Source of the DNA: Pyrenophora tritici-repentis
Lineage: Eukaryota > Ascomycota > Dothideomycetes > Pleosporales > Pleosporaceae
Direction: 5' to 3'
DNA length: 64,000 nucleotides
Assembly (NCBI RefSeq): GCF_003171515.1
Contig: NC_089390.1
Coordinates: 7,254,001 to 7,318,000 of the forward strand
The notes below the pieces were generated by a model, which was not told the DNA's origin, searched no databases, and saw nothing but the letters and a program-made list of their open reading frames with translations. The position numbers and the translations under genes are program-made. Below, in pieces: positions 11,313-23,786 of the stretch (its first letter is position 1; every line of letters begins with the position of its first letter).

Positions 11313-12313
11313 ATGGCAACACAACCACAGCAGTTTTGGAGTGAAGCAGATAGGCGCTGGCTCAGAACTCAGATTGACGCGCAGTATCGGCGTTTTCACG
11401 AATATTATGACACAGGTAAGGACTGTTCCGATTAGTATCCCATCACTACTAAGATGTGTTCAGAGCAACGGCAATGGGTATTTTTCAGATGGGTAGAGCG
11501 CGCGGACTCTCCTTCAGCGCAGCAAGCCGGACCAGCGGGCTACCCTAGGGGTGAAGGCCCAAGGGTGGAGGGGACTTACAATCTTCTGAATCCGGTACCA
11601 AACAGTAATTACGAGAGATTGGACACATGTAAGGATCCAGAAGCCATGCGCATTCAGAAAGTCGGCTAAATTGCAAAAGCGTACTATGTCAGACACAGGG
11701 ACTTTTTCCAGCCAGGCAAGGTACTGTGGCTAGAGCTCATGATTTCTACGCGCGAAGCTAATCAAATGGAGGTAGGTATTTTCGGTGCTATTCACCGAGG
11801 GAGCCGGGTCTAACACGTCCGTACACAATTACAAGAGAGACGCCATCACAGTCGTAATGTTTGGAGAGATGGCGCATACACAGATCCGTCGGTTCATCGT
11901 CGTCCATCAGAAGCGCGAATTTTGCTACGCCCTGTAAGTCCCCTAAACTCCTGCCATCTCTGAAGCCGTCCTAATGTTCCCCCAGACCCATTTTCACGTA
12001 TGGAAAACAAGGCACAAGGAAACCTGGTGTTGTGCCCAGTGAGCATGCGATTGCGCACTCGTACGGCTATCAAGCTACTCTACTCCCAGGCGAAGCAGAA
12101 CTTGAAAAAGATCCTATTTGTATTGTATCACCTGATGGTGCCCCTTTATCGACCGCTTCCCGGATCTACTTTGGAATTCACCATCCGATCCAGTACAATG
12201 TCAAAGTGAAAGACCTAGGGTACGTTGTACCTGCTGACGTCTCCAAATTCACCCAGTACTGGGCCATGGAAAATGGAACCCTCACCAATCAGGGACCGGA
12301 AGCTGGACAGTAA
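11313..12313 (+). CDS. B1: DUF6590-domain protein
   Basis: Five exons, 11313-11415, 11464-11628, 11680-11771, 11836-11933 and 11986-12313, give 261 residues. The fold region runs from about residue 90 to the end: YYVRHRDFFQPGKVLWLEL, then FGEMAHTQIRRFIVV, then EFCYALPIFTYG, then a HAIAH segment and SRIYFGIHHPIQYNVKVKD. These are the conserved blocks of the fungal DUF6590 family (a domain with no known role, as I recall it). The N-terminal 90 residues are specific to this gene and rich in Arg, Trp and Gln. No signal peptide is seen. Introns 2 and 4 match intron positions in B2 exactly (phase 1 before the YY/YQ block, phase 2 after the CYA/YAW block). It pairs head to head with A1. Confidence 0.83.
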
Positions 12314-14761
12314 GAGGAAGAGTCTCTGCAACTTATCTAGCAGACAATCTGGATGCCAGGGTTGCTCGTTGATTTCATACTTGTGTTTGCCAATTTGAAT
12401 GCCGGTTTTGTTATACGCTGCTTACTGAGCTATGCCACGAGCATGGTCGTCGTCTTGCTTTACGTCTTTTACTAATTTAACATACGTTGCGTTTTGGATT
12501 TTTGGTATCTAGGGTTACTTTGGCTGCAATTTTTTATATGATGATGTCGAATTTGCTCCGTTCACCTTATCCGTTAGCTCTATACTCTCTGTTATTATAC
12601 AGTCACTATTCTATCCTATGACAATACCGAATATCTGACTGTTGTCACAATTCTGATTAATTCGTCGCCTGCGTTAGTAGATATTTCTCTACAAACGCCC
12701 GTGCTGTCGTGTACTGACGAGTCGTTTCAGAGATATTGTTGATGTTGTTCAATGTAGATACCATTGAGCACCGTAAGGCAGACTTCAAGGCATACTCAGC
12801 TTCGCACCAGCCATACGGCGCCACCCCAAGCCACTGAAATGCGCCACACGATGATTCTCCGCGTATCGCTGCAGGAAAGTGGGTCATCGGAAAACAGAGC
12901 CGCGTATTTGGGACGACGTTACGCAGCATTTGAGTGACAGGATGAAGTTCATGACTTACAATTGTCACAACCTGTTGAAGAACTATTCGGTTCATATATC
13001 TTGGATATGTACATAGATGTATTGGCAAATCATTGTAGTTCAAATCAGATATCTCGCTCTACCGGTATGCCACCAGCCCAGACTAGGCTGAGTTGGGAAG
13101 CCGCGAAACGCAACGCGATCAGCCCATTTCCGCCATAGAGTCATGCACTGTTAGCAAAGGTAAAAAGCCACCAATCTACAGATCCCGGACAGTATACGTC
13201 AAGGATTAGGTTGATGATACAACTATCACGCTGACAGGCATCCATATATACCCCTGACACGCTGATAAGTCCGTACCCGATACCCAACGACATGCCTCGG
13301 GAGCGAAACTCGATATCTTTCAGCTTTCGCGAGCTGGTTGCCATATCTGCCTATACATTTTATTCTTGTTCCAGCGGTATCAGCCTCATATCTCGGCGCG
13401 GGCCACTTGAAAAGCAATATCGCTTCACTCGCCTCGACCAACGGTACCATTGGACAATCCAATATTGCCAGCCGCTTTCTCATCTCGCAGTTGAAATTCA
13501 TACAAGACATAACTGGCTCATTGATCGGTCAGCGGATCTACCCTCTATCACTCTGCGACTGCTTGTAAAGGGGGTGCATGGTTTACCTCACTTCCAACTT
13601 GGCCTGCACTATGACCCTGTTTGTTGGAAGCTCCGCGCATCCTAAACACAGTGCATGGAGGCATACCTACCAAGTGCAAGAAGTCGAAAATACGGCAGCG
13701 CGCAGTCAGCCGACGTCGAAATCAACCAGTCCGAGATAGCAAAGTGTCCCTGGGCGGTTGGATATGACCTTGGAAAGGGAGTGGGCGTGTAGGTAGGCGC
13801 GGGAGTTATCTGCAGATAAGTGGGGCGAGTGGGGTTAGACTACGTAGTTAGCATATTAGAACCAGAACTTCAACGAGGCTGAACCAACAGCACACAATGT
13901 TGCCCGGTCACAAGAGCAGTCAATCAGACTGTATCCAGCATTTCGACGCAACGATAAGGCCAAATTGTGCATTGCCCTCTTTGTTCCTACCACCACTCAC
14001 CACGTCACATTCACACAAGCCGAGCAAACAGGCTTCCAATACATGTTCAGGCGCATCTAGGCACTTTAGGTCCATATAAAGCAAACCCACGGTCTCCGAC
14101 CATACATGACCACTCATGCATGCATCGGGGACCCGGTTGTGCGGCTTGCCATTCCCCGGCCCGAGACATGATCGCCTGAAACCAACAGCCGAGTGGCTTT
14201 CGGAATCGTGCTGATGACATCTGACCAAAGGGCTGTCACGGCATGAGGAGTCAGCAGCTCACTCGTTGACCGCTTTCTGCATATGCGCTCATCGCAGGAG
14301 TGGACATGTGGACCATGCAGACCGAGGGACCGGATTAGTCAGAAATCCGACAGGCATGTGATGATACCCGAGGAAGGCTTGCGGGGGAAGACGGCCTGGG
14401 AATCTTTTCGCGTCGATTTGGGGCGTTGATAGGTCTGAAAATATGGGCTGTGTAGCGATTTCGAGACGACGTTAGATTGCGTGGTAGCTGATGGCGAGGT
14501 AAAGAAAGGGATCGGATTTTTGCGCGAGCGAGACGAGAACCGCCTCTGCGGCCTGGGTGAGCTACTATTCGGTAATAGGGACGTCTTTCTTCAAAGCGAT
14601 ACCTGATATGAATTTGTAGTCATTGCGACATAAGATATTTGAACAATAGTAATACATATGTTAGACAATAGAGAGCCCCGATAGACTGAGGGTAATGGAA
14701 AAGAAAAATTCAAAAGTACAACGCCAGTACCACGCATGTTATGCCCTTAGAATGATCAAAC
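12314..14761. other. Convergent gap between pair 1 and pair 2
   Basis: About 2.45 kb between the stop of B1 and the stop of A2. ORFs at 12657-13043, 13141-13344 and 13226-13510 on the minus strand contain some protein-like text but are broken by stops and frame changes, and I cannot name a family. The gap length nearly equals that between pairs 2 and 3. Confidence 0.4.
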
Positions 14762-16809
14762 TTAATCATATCCAGGAGTGGTCCTACTTCGCTTGAGTTT
14801 GTTCCTCGGAAACAGCCCCCATATTCGTCTTGTCCGGCTCATCGTCTCTATCCAGCGGTCAGACACTGACTTGGAGAGGATCTGCATTCGTCTATTGGCC
14901 TTCTGAGGTTCATAACCCGTTGTATTGATGGCCGATAGCGGGGCACTGAATGTAGCCTCTTCATGGACATTTGAGATGGGCTTGTATAGGGAGGGCTCCG
15001 AGAACGCCCTATCGGTTGGCAACTCTTTCTTTTTTTTACAACTTGATATTGATGTAGGCTTCAACTTCCCAAAATGGAGCGTATGATTGTGGATCTTGGA
15101 GCCCGATTGTGTTTCTTGGATGTTCTGAACGCGTGCTAAGTCAGCCTTTTGGCCAGCTTGTTTCTGGTGCTCACTTATGACACTATCCTTCCTTTCTGAT
15201 TCATTGAAAAGACGAACAAGGAAGGGAGCCGATGGTTTCTTGGTGGCTCCGTGATTTGTATTGAATTCATTGGAATTCGGTGATTTGGGTTTGCCGTTCC
15301 TGTTGAGCGACACTCCATCTTCTGGGACAACAGGTTCTAGAGTCCTCTCCGATACGCTATTCACAAGCGGCGAAGGCGGTAATGAAATTAGCCAGGGATA
15401 ATCCGAATCCGAGAAACTGATCGCGATCGACATGGATTTGCGACCACGTTTTTCGGGATGGCGGTTTTCACAATCTGATGTATCCTGTGGCGACGATAAA
15501 GCAGTGTAGCACTGCTTATTGTTTGATACGTCATTCTGAGGATGAACGGTATGGCTCGTGCCATGGATTGAAGGCTCGTAATTTTCAACGAAGTCTCCGG
15601 TCTCGCTCAGACTATCGCGGTCCCAGTACTCCTCTGCAATTCCTTGCCAGTCGCTAGCGACTAGGTCAGAAACTCCAAACTCCTCAAGGACGTTTCTATA
15701 AGAACACTTCTCGACAGCACTGTCCTTCAGATACTGGAGTGACCACTCTCGGATCTTGGTTTTGGTAGCGGGATCATTTTCTGTGAATGAAGCATCACTT
15801 TCAGCATCCGTCCGTGGCATCGCTGTTACGCGTACTGAAGTATCTTCGGGCAATATCCCCGCATCCGACTCTTTTCTGGCCAACGCCGCCGGCTCGTAAT
15901 GATGATGCGGTCCCATGACTCTGAGTGGCAAAGCTTTCGTCTCGCCAGTGAAAACATGATGTAAAATTCCAAGATGTCTTTTCGTGAACGATGAAGACTT
16001 AGCCTCTGATACGTCGTCCATGTCCTCCTCAAACAGTGCCTCGTCTTCTTCGTCCCAGTGGATATTATCTGCTCGCTGTTCTCTCTGTTGATCAAAGTCC
16101 ACCGTCAAGTCATCGATTTCGGTCATTATCGTGGGGTATACCCGTTGCGATAGGATTGGAGATTGTTTAGTCGCTAGTTTAAGGAACACAGGTGGTGGAG
16201 GCGGAGGCGGAGGTGGCGGAGGTGGCGGAGGTAGGTTATGAGTCGCATATGGTCTGTATGATTGAGCCGGATATGTAGGGGGGGAAAGGGCGGCGGCGGT
16301 GGTGGTGGTGGTGGTGGTGGTGGTGGAAACAAGAACAAGGGAGTTCTCTGTCGTTGATCTTGCGGGTGAATGTCGTCGTTCTCGAAGCTTTCAGGGATAA
16401 TGCTATGAATGTCGAACTGGTAGAATGTATCCTCTTGATCCAGATATTTCCACTCTTCGCCCGTGAGATCACGTTCAGCTTGCAGATAGTCTTCCTCGAT
16501 TTCTCCAAGATCATCGCGTATCTGTGCGACCGTCTCATAAGCCTCAAATAGAGATAGTGAGAGCACGTCGTCATACTTGTTGACGAACTCTCGCAGACTG
16601 CTCATAAACCTCGCTTCTGCATCGCCCGCTTCCACTCGTTTCAGATGGACTTTGCGACCCGCAGTGCGAAGTCTTTCGCGTTTGACTAAGAGCTCTTTTC
16701 TTGCTGTCCCTATCTGGACCTGATATTCTGACAGATCATCTAAACTTCGTCGTAGTTGCGTGAGCAGTTGTCTCGCCTGGGTTGTTTGTGCATCGATATA
16801 CATTCCCAC
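14762..16809 (-). CDS. A2: coiled-coil/polyproline protein, apparently frameshifted
   Basis: Two overlapping frames form one gene. The first (16809-16174) encodes an N-terminal coiled coil (about residues 10-125, ending LTGEEWKYLDQED) and 13 prolines (162-174). The second (16189-14762, open further upstream through another 14-Pro run) encodes an acidic region and the motif W-x2-x-YL-x-D-S-x-x-E...W-x5-EEYWDRD, resembling a Trp-containing helical motif common in fungal coiled-coil proteins, then a basic C-terminus with RRIWGLFPRNKLKRS. One base is missing or extra where the frames meet; the C7 run at 16278-16284 is the best site, as one additional C would make the frames continuous. The alternative is a roughly 97-bp intron with a poor donor (GTTTCC) and acceptor CATACAG that removes the first polyproline. 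Divergent from B2. Function unknown. Confidence 0.6.
16190..16330 (-). repeat. Double polyproline-coding triplet tract in A2
   Basis: Two GGN triplet runs on the plus strand (about 16190-16232 and 16290-16327), separated by 57 bp that contain a G7 homopolymer (16278-16284). The left run reads Pro in the second A2 frame and the right run reads Pro in the first, which shows the frame change lies between them. Confidence 0.75.
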
Positions 16810-17675
16810 TTGGTTATTCTTCGACTGCTATTCGGACATGAAAATGGTGTTGCGATCGCGCTGGGTTAGAATCGTATGATGCTCTTGGCTCAGTGAAGCT
16901 AGTAACATCTTATGATTATCAAGAATGCTCTGTGCAACCCACTAACCTAACAAGCAGTGTCGGGAATTATTCAGATCAGTCAGGTTGCTGATGCGAAATA
17001 GCGGCATGCGTGGTGTATCTTAAGGCGCTGCATGTCAGGTAGAACGCGACACAAGGCTTGTTCCAGGCATGGATCGCGGCTTTGTCGTTTGCGCAGTAGT
17101 TCGCGGGAAGGAGCCAAAGCCGGCAAGCCGACCATTCATCTGTGTGGGATTGACATGAGAGAAAGCAGCAAATCAAACAGTAGATGCATGTAACCCAACA
17201 GCATAGCCATGGCATTGGATTATGATCAGGCTATGTGGCGCGAAACAAGATCCACTCCATTGGGAAGGCGCCCAGGTGCCGCGCCATGCCTGTTTCATTA
17301 CTGTAGAACCGGTCTAAGACAACATTCGGCTAGAGTCACCAGAACAACCCTCGCACATCCCGACTGCACAACGATAGCAAACAGTGCACATATGCGAGTG
17401 AGAGCGGGGTGATTTACAGCAACCTCCCTCCGACATCATGCATCTCACTCTCTCTGTGGTTGGTAATGACAAAGCAGCAGAGCCGCATCGCATCACTTGA
17501 CTGGAACTTCTAGTTGGTACTTGGAGATATAAGATCGCGGTGATTTACCAATTATGAGACCAAACCGTACCTCCCTACACTTTTTCATCGGCCGTGCTTG
17601 TATTGCGTTGTGCACGCCACCATTATACTAGACTCCTTCGATCGCTAGCCCCATCGCCCAGTAGCAACGTGCGAC
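16810..17675. promoter_or_regulatory. A2/B2 divergent promoter region
   Basis: An 866-bp interval between divergent start codons. Several short ORFs, none recognisable. No clear TATA box was found. Confidence 0.4.
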
Positions 17676-18639
17676 ATGTCGAATACCAATTCGCCATGGA
17701 TTTGGGACGCTACCTATCAAGACTACTACTATGTCACGCGCGACCAGTATGGTAGGTGCCGATGCCTCTTTAGATAGCGTTATCGAGAGCATGCGCTGAT
17801 TATGGCAGGGAGCCCTGTATACAACTGGTCCAAGTCGCTCGGCAGGACTGACCCGGCCGTTGGTCGAGAGAATGAGATGATAGAGGACGGTATGACAAGC
17901 ATGTGAGATGAATGCGTTGATTGCGCCTAATGCATCCCTGTTAGTGCCTCTTGAGATTCGCGCGAACCCACGGTTTATTCCAGGTACGCCCCAGACTGGA
18001 TGGTATGACCTTCTAGATTCATGTAAGTAGAAAGATAGAAGAGAGTGTGACTTAGCTCATCTCTTCCTTACAGCTTACCAAATGAGGAGTGGATCCGACG
18101 CTCGGCGGTTCTTCGTAGAGGGCAGAGTTTTTGCTATGCTCTACAGTGAGGCTGCAGGCCAGACAGCGAGACCAGACCCAGGTGATGGGGCTTTTACTGT
18201 TGTCCGTTTTGGCGAGTCAGTTCATACCAACATCCGTCGTTTCGTTGTTGTCGAGATTAAACGAGGCTTCGTATATGCCTGGTAAGTATTTGGGAATCAG
18301 CCAGCGTTGATAACCAGCTAATGCCCTACTAGTGGTATCGCCACGTACTCTCACCGTGGAACCCTGAAGCCGGGCTGCAACCCAGTCGAACACGCCATCA
18401 TTTACTTCCGAGGAACAGATCCAAGCTACTCCTATCTGCCGGGCGAAGTTGAAGGCGGCATGACCAAAGCCCCAATTGAGGTTGAACCTGCCGATCCCGC
18501 CATGACCCTCAAGACTGATTCTCGCATTCGATTTGGCAAGATCTATCCAATCGAGATGAACGTCAAGGTCAAAGATATCGGCCGTGTGAGCTCGGGCCAC
18601 CTGAGCCTGTTACGCCAGTATAGGGACGACGAACAGTAA
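17676..18639 (+). CDS. B2: DUF6590-domain protein
   Basis: Five exons, 17676-17751, 17809-17889, 17945-18022, 18074-18281 and 18333-18639, give 249 residues. The start MSNTNSPWIWDATYQDYYYV lies after a short leader. The domain spans about residue 78 to the end: RRFFVEGRVFAMLYSEAAGQ, then VRFGESVHTNIRRFVVVE, a YAC-GIATYS block, then VEHAIIYFRGTDPS, and SRIRFGKIYPIEMNVKVKDIG. This is the copy closest to the family consensus I remember (GRVF-x-ML, RRFVVV, EHAIIY, NVKVKD). All splice sites are canonical. No targeting signal. It sits 867 bp from A2 on the opposite strand. Confidence 0.87.
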
Positions 18640-21086
18640 GCAAATGAGTCCCATCTGCACCCATACTTCTATTCCCTGGGAGATTTCTGGTTTATTTTCA
18701 CACATACGTCGTCAACTCTCCTGCCAAACCTCACGAGATTATCAATCTAACGGCCGCCTGATATCAAATTATACGCTGCGCTTCGGCGCCTTTTACCATT
18801 CAGCCAGTTATACAATCATCATCTCCTAAAATTTATTCCAATCAGAAAGCTTCATTGGGATGTGATAGTTTTGAATAGCCCATGGGACCATGACCGGATA
18901 ACGTCGCTACGTGTATTCATGCTCCCACGACAGTATCGCTTATACGATGGATCATGTAGCCCGTGGAGTATTTCTCGGTCAAGTCCCATGTGGAATGATG
19001 CCTAAGCCGTGCACGCATCTATCACTCTCCGAATCGAGGTCGCATGTAATCACGTGGCTGATATTCCGTGGTATTATCCGCATCCCTGTTGGAAATCAGA
19101 CGAGAACCGGGATTGTTCAGCTTACACTATAATGGAAACGATCGGTGAATGGAAGTTTTTAGAGCCCGAGCCTTCGGGCCGGTCAATTGGCATGTATGAT
19201 TGCTTTGCCGTGGTGGCATATCACTTCAGCCCGTGCATTGCTTGCCGCATGTGACTACAGCATCGGACTTGTGGTGGCAATGAGTCTTCATGGCTGTATT
19301 CGGGTGCTTATACCGACAGAGATATCCAGCCCTTTACTATGTTGCTTTTTGGCCGTTTTGCGGGACCAGTAGCTGTGGTCTCAGCTCCTACTTTGGTCGC
19401 TGTCGCTTAAAGACCACTTTTTGTTTTTGTTAAAGGTGCAATTCCACGACATGCAATCATTGCCTGCAGTGTTCAGAAGGCTTGCCATATCGCAGCTCCG
19501 TTTCCGAAGGCAGCATGCCATATTGTGATACAGTTTGAAAGTCGCACTCGTAACTGACCTTCTTATCGCGACGACAGTTATGGCTCGTTGGATTGGCCCA
19601 TTGATTCGATTTACCCACGCCGTGGAAGAGCCCAACCAATGAAGTCTCTCGTGAGACCTACTTCCTTGCACAGTGTTACTGACGGCGGGAACGATCGAGT
19701 ATATGTCCCGAGCCGCGTCCCACAGGAAGCCGGAACGAAGGACATGCTATGTCGCCGCACACCGGTCAATGTGCGCTTGGTGCTTTATCGAGATCAGAGC
19801 AGGCAAACAGTGCCTTTACGTGAGAATAGTCAGAGCGAAGACGTGAATAGCCACACTGAGCAACTGCTGTAGTACGTGGGACTCGTATCGGGGCATAATG
19901 ACGGTCGCATAGTCGGTCGTTTCGTCCCGAGGCGATGACCTAAATGTGGGTCCATCAGCGCTAACCATTCCCGTACCGTTCGCGTGGACATAACGCAAAT
20001 TCCGGTTTTGACGCCTTACGCCTTTTCCGCCCCGGAGGACCATTTCAAGGCACTGCACAGTAAGCTGCACTAAGAGCGGTTTCACGGTAAGGATGAAGAC
20101 GCGTTAGCTTCGGCATGACTAGGTAACGTGGTGAACACATGTTCGCAGTAGCCGCAGGCTGGACGGAGCGGGTTGCAGACGAACATGTGATGTCATGGGT
20201 CCCGGCTTCTACTTTCCCAACAACCCTGGAAAGCTCAAGGCAATGGATTTTCAGAGCAGCAAGAACTTCAAAGGCAAGATGTCACTGTGGTCCTTCAATA
20301 TTCCTGTGCTAGGCTTATCCTTGATTTGCTTTTTAGCGACCCAATGGCGTGTCATGACTTTGCAGGAGTGAGAGAATGTGGCTATCACGTCCGATCCGGA
20401 TATAGCAGATCCATAAATATGACTTTCTAAGAGAGTTATTGGACCAAATTTCCCCAAGCTTGCAGATTCTAGCAGAAGTCCTGCATGTGTCGAATGCCAG
20501 CCTTGGCGATATCAAGCAGGCAACGGCATCCGTCAGTGCCCTGTTTAGACATCAAAAGGAGAGTAGGGCTGTTATTCATTGATATGTAATGGAAGGGGGA
20601 CTGGAACAAAGGCAAGCAGTCAAAAGCAATTTGTGAGTGCAATGGTGGCACCGAGTGCACAGCATGCGGCTCAGTCATTGCCTTGAAACAGGATTGCGAT
20701 TTGCCTACCCGCAACGTCCCACCTATCACTGAACCTCCGGATGCGGAAAGCCGAAAATGGAACGACTATGAAGATTTTTCCGTTTCCTAGTTCTCATTGA
20801 TACATCAGGTGATCACGGCTTCACAAGGCTATTGCCAAGCCGTATTCTAAAAGTGGCTTTGTTCTCGCCCTCATGATGACCCTCTGATCGCTGTACATAG
20901 ATACTAGTACGTAAATTTCATGGAACAGAGTATCAATAAACGGATCTGATCTGCAGGAGGATGATTGGAAGAAGGCACAGAGGGGCAGAGAAACCTATGT
21001 CCCAAGGACAAATCAAGGAGAACATCAAAATGACATGTGTTGTAAATTTTTAACTTCAGATCCAATAAGCACAATCGTATAGTAAA
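18640..21086. other. Convergent gap between pair 2 and pair 3
   Basis: About 2.45 kb without a gene I can support, equal in length to the gap between pairs 1 and 2. Only short ORFs on both strands. I could not align it by eye to the earlier gap. Confidence 0.4.
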
Positions 21087-23000
21087 CTAGTCGTATGAAG
21101 GGAACGAAAAAAACGCCGGACTATCCTGGTATGAAACGCTTGAGTAGGGTAGAAATTGCAAAAAGGGATGATCGGGAAGCGTTTCGTCGTCAATCTCGAC
21201 AAACAGCTCAATCGGATTTCGGTATGTGAATTGGGACTTGCGAGGATCCGCTCCATTTTGAGATTGGTCTGGAGAATATTCTGGGTCGCCGGATGTGAGA
21301 CTCGGTGAGGCTATCTGATTGTCGGTGTTCAGTACCAAGCTTGGTTGGCCGCCGATTGGTGAAGGCTCGGGAGCACGCTCAGTATCTGGAATTTCTGGAA
21401 GTATCGGTTGTGTAAAATCGGCACCCTGGGGTGGGGGTTGGTTCCCGAGAGTTGTCGTACTTTCGCTATCAATGCCTGTTGAATCTCGCGCCTCAGGTCC
21501 CTTGATCTCAATCACAGACTGCCCTGCACCACATGATTCCCTCCGACCAAGAGTACTACTCTCTCCAGAAGAAGTGTATGCTGTTTCTGCCTCACCCCCC
21601 CCCGGTACATTCGGTAATCCCAGATGAGGCGCGTGTCATAGCTGTAGCTTTTGTGGAGCCTGAGCGGTCACTCAAGGTCCACCTCATGGAGTTTGCGGGC
21701 TCGGCTTCGGGTTCAAGAAGATCGCTAGCTTCGATCTTAGCTGGGAAGTGGAATGAATCCGGATCATCGAAAAGGTGATCAATGGGAAATAAAGGGTCAG
21801 TTATCGATAGATTGGCTTTCGAATTGGCCGAGACGGGCCTGAAGATCGGAGTGGAAGATGCTGGCTCGCTGGGACTGCCACTTGATGCTACAGTATCACC
21901 AGTGGGGGGCTCGATATCTTCGGATGTATCAGGGGTCCAGTTCTCCTCAACAAGATGCCACCATCTCTTCTCGCCAAAAGCGGCGTGTAGCAAAATCTCC
22001 TTGAGTAAAGTCTTTTCCAGTTTTGACTCTGACAATATCTCGAAAAGCCAATCGTCTATGCGACTATGGGTCACTGACCAACTAACCCGATCCTGCTCCA
22101 AGGTGGTATCTCTTCTACGCCGAGACGCCTGTGCAACTTCTCCAGCCTCAACTACAGTATCTGGGGGTTTGTGGTATCGTTTGTGGAGAGCACCCGGATG
22201 ATGAAAACTCTGAGACCACATCAAGCTGAGGTTCCGACCGCTGGTCGCCACGAATGTCTTGAGTGTATGTATCTAAGTTCATAGGAGATCGACCCAGTGG
22301 AGGTGGGGGTGGAGGCGGTGGCGGGGGGTCGCTTGGGTGGAATCTGCGAGTGCGACTCACGATGAGGGTTTTTGTTCGTGGCGTTGAGAGACATTTGCGA
22401 GCGGTTATATTGTGATGTAGTCGTGGCTAACGTCGGTCCAGTTAGGTCAAGATGGGCTGGCAGATATGTAGGTTCTGGGGGGCCAGAAGAAAACTGCGTT
22501 ATGGTTTCCGTATCTACGTTGCGCATCTCAAGTAGGGGTATGGGAAGACTTGACGCATGTAATGCAGGTCGCTGTCCCGGCAAGTCATCCACAAATTGAG
22601 TTTCTTTCTGCGTATATCTCCATTCTTCAAGGTTGTAGATCTCCTCTTCATGCTCCAATTCGCTCTCCGATTGTATCAGGCCCTCCCTCATGCTGTTAGC
22701 CTTTGATATTGCTTCCTTAATGTCGTCGGGTAGCTCAATGCTGTTCTCAGCAAGAAATCGTGTTGTTCGGTCCAAAGCCGTTGCAATTTGCGTATCTACT
22801 TTCTCCCGAGACTCTCGAAGTTCTCGACGCTTGGTATGCAATCTAGACCGAGAACCGACCAGGTCGTCTCGAGCGTCTCGTAGCTCATCTTGCTGCTCTT
22901 CAATATAGTCCAAGAGGTCCTGATACGGATCTATGGTAGGTTCCATTTCGAGATACTGCTTGTGGGAAGCCGTAGGTAATCTCTCAGCTTGTTCAAACAA
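21087..23000 (-). pseudogene. A3: coiled-coil/polyproline gene with several frameshifts
   Basis: The same family as A1 and A2, split over four frames. 23000-22221 encodes the coiled coil (about residues 30-150, with EEQQDELRDARDDLVGSRSR and EEWRYTQKETQFVDD). A second frame reads ten prolines and LGRSPMN (within 22360-22148). A third (to 21592) carries IDDWLFEILSESKLEK...WWHLVEENW, the counterpart of the A2 Trp motif. The last (21515-21087) is Pro/Ser-rich and ends FFSFPSYD. Each break can be explained by one extra base in a homopolymer: C6 (22323-22328), probably C5 (22163-22167) and G9 (21595-21603), all given in plus-strand coordinates. The G9 break also has a GTGAGG donor beside it but no good acceptor. 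Divergent from B3. Either a decaying gene, a slippage-prone one, or consensus error. Confidence 0.6.
22163..22328 (-). repeat. Polyproline tract and homopolymers in A3
   Basis: GGN triplets on the plus strand around 22298-22325 encode Pro10 in one frame. Runs G6 (22323-22328) and G5 (22163-22167) flank the segment where the A3 reading frame changes twice. Confidence 0.6.
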
Positions 23001-23786
23001 TGTGTGTGGGCTCCCTTTTCGCGGGAGTGTGCACTAATAACGCTCACATGGTCACTCGGCGATAGGGGCTGAAGATGCAGATGTTCAAGAATAGATCTTC
23101 CATTCCTCAAGTACCACGGATCGAATTGTCGTGAGTTATCAGAAGTATGTTTGAAGGTGAGGGGCTGTTGAGTCAAGCCAGATGGGACATGCGTGACACT
23201 ATGCGTGAATCAGTGTCGCACGAAAGTTTCCATTGGCGAAGTAGCAAACCTGGGTGTGATGTCGACATGTGACTTTGTGGATGAGTGAGATGGCTTGCAT
23301 ATATTATTCGATGGCAATGGAGCGTTGTTAGGCTGCAGCAGCGGCCACCAAGACGTAAAGCGAGGAGCGGCCAGAAGGCGTTAATATGCGACCCGACAAT
23401 GGAGACCCAGAACATTACGGTGTGAACATGGATCGCAAGCGCCAATGCGTGGCTTTAGCGCGAGGTATGTATGAATCGATTGCTACAGGGGCTGGCTCGT
23501 TCGATAACAGCGCCATGCGAAAGCCACGCGCACCAAGCACCAGGGTGCGCAACCCTCAGCAGAACATGGGCTGCGGCTCCACCAATTGCACCCCTCTGGT
23601 CTTGGAGTCATCAGCGCATGTGCAATTGTCGTAAACGAAGTTGCATAGTATGCGCTGTTCCCTATTGCGCCTTGGAGAGCCACATACTTATCACTTAAAA
23701 CTCCCCAATGGCGCGAATCGACGTGGCCTTTGTGCCCTCTAAGAAACATTGTCGTGGCATGTCGTACAGTTTGTTTGCGCGTGACC
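23001..23786. promoter_or_regulatory. A3/B3 divergent promoter region
   Basis: A 786-bp interval between divergent start codons. Overlapping short ORFs only. Confidence 0.4.

Noticed and set aside
12657..13510. Minus-strand ORFs that read partly like protein between pairs 1 and 2
   Set aside because: Joining them needs stops to be skipped and no canonical introns do so. I could not match any family, so they may be relics or chance.
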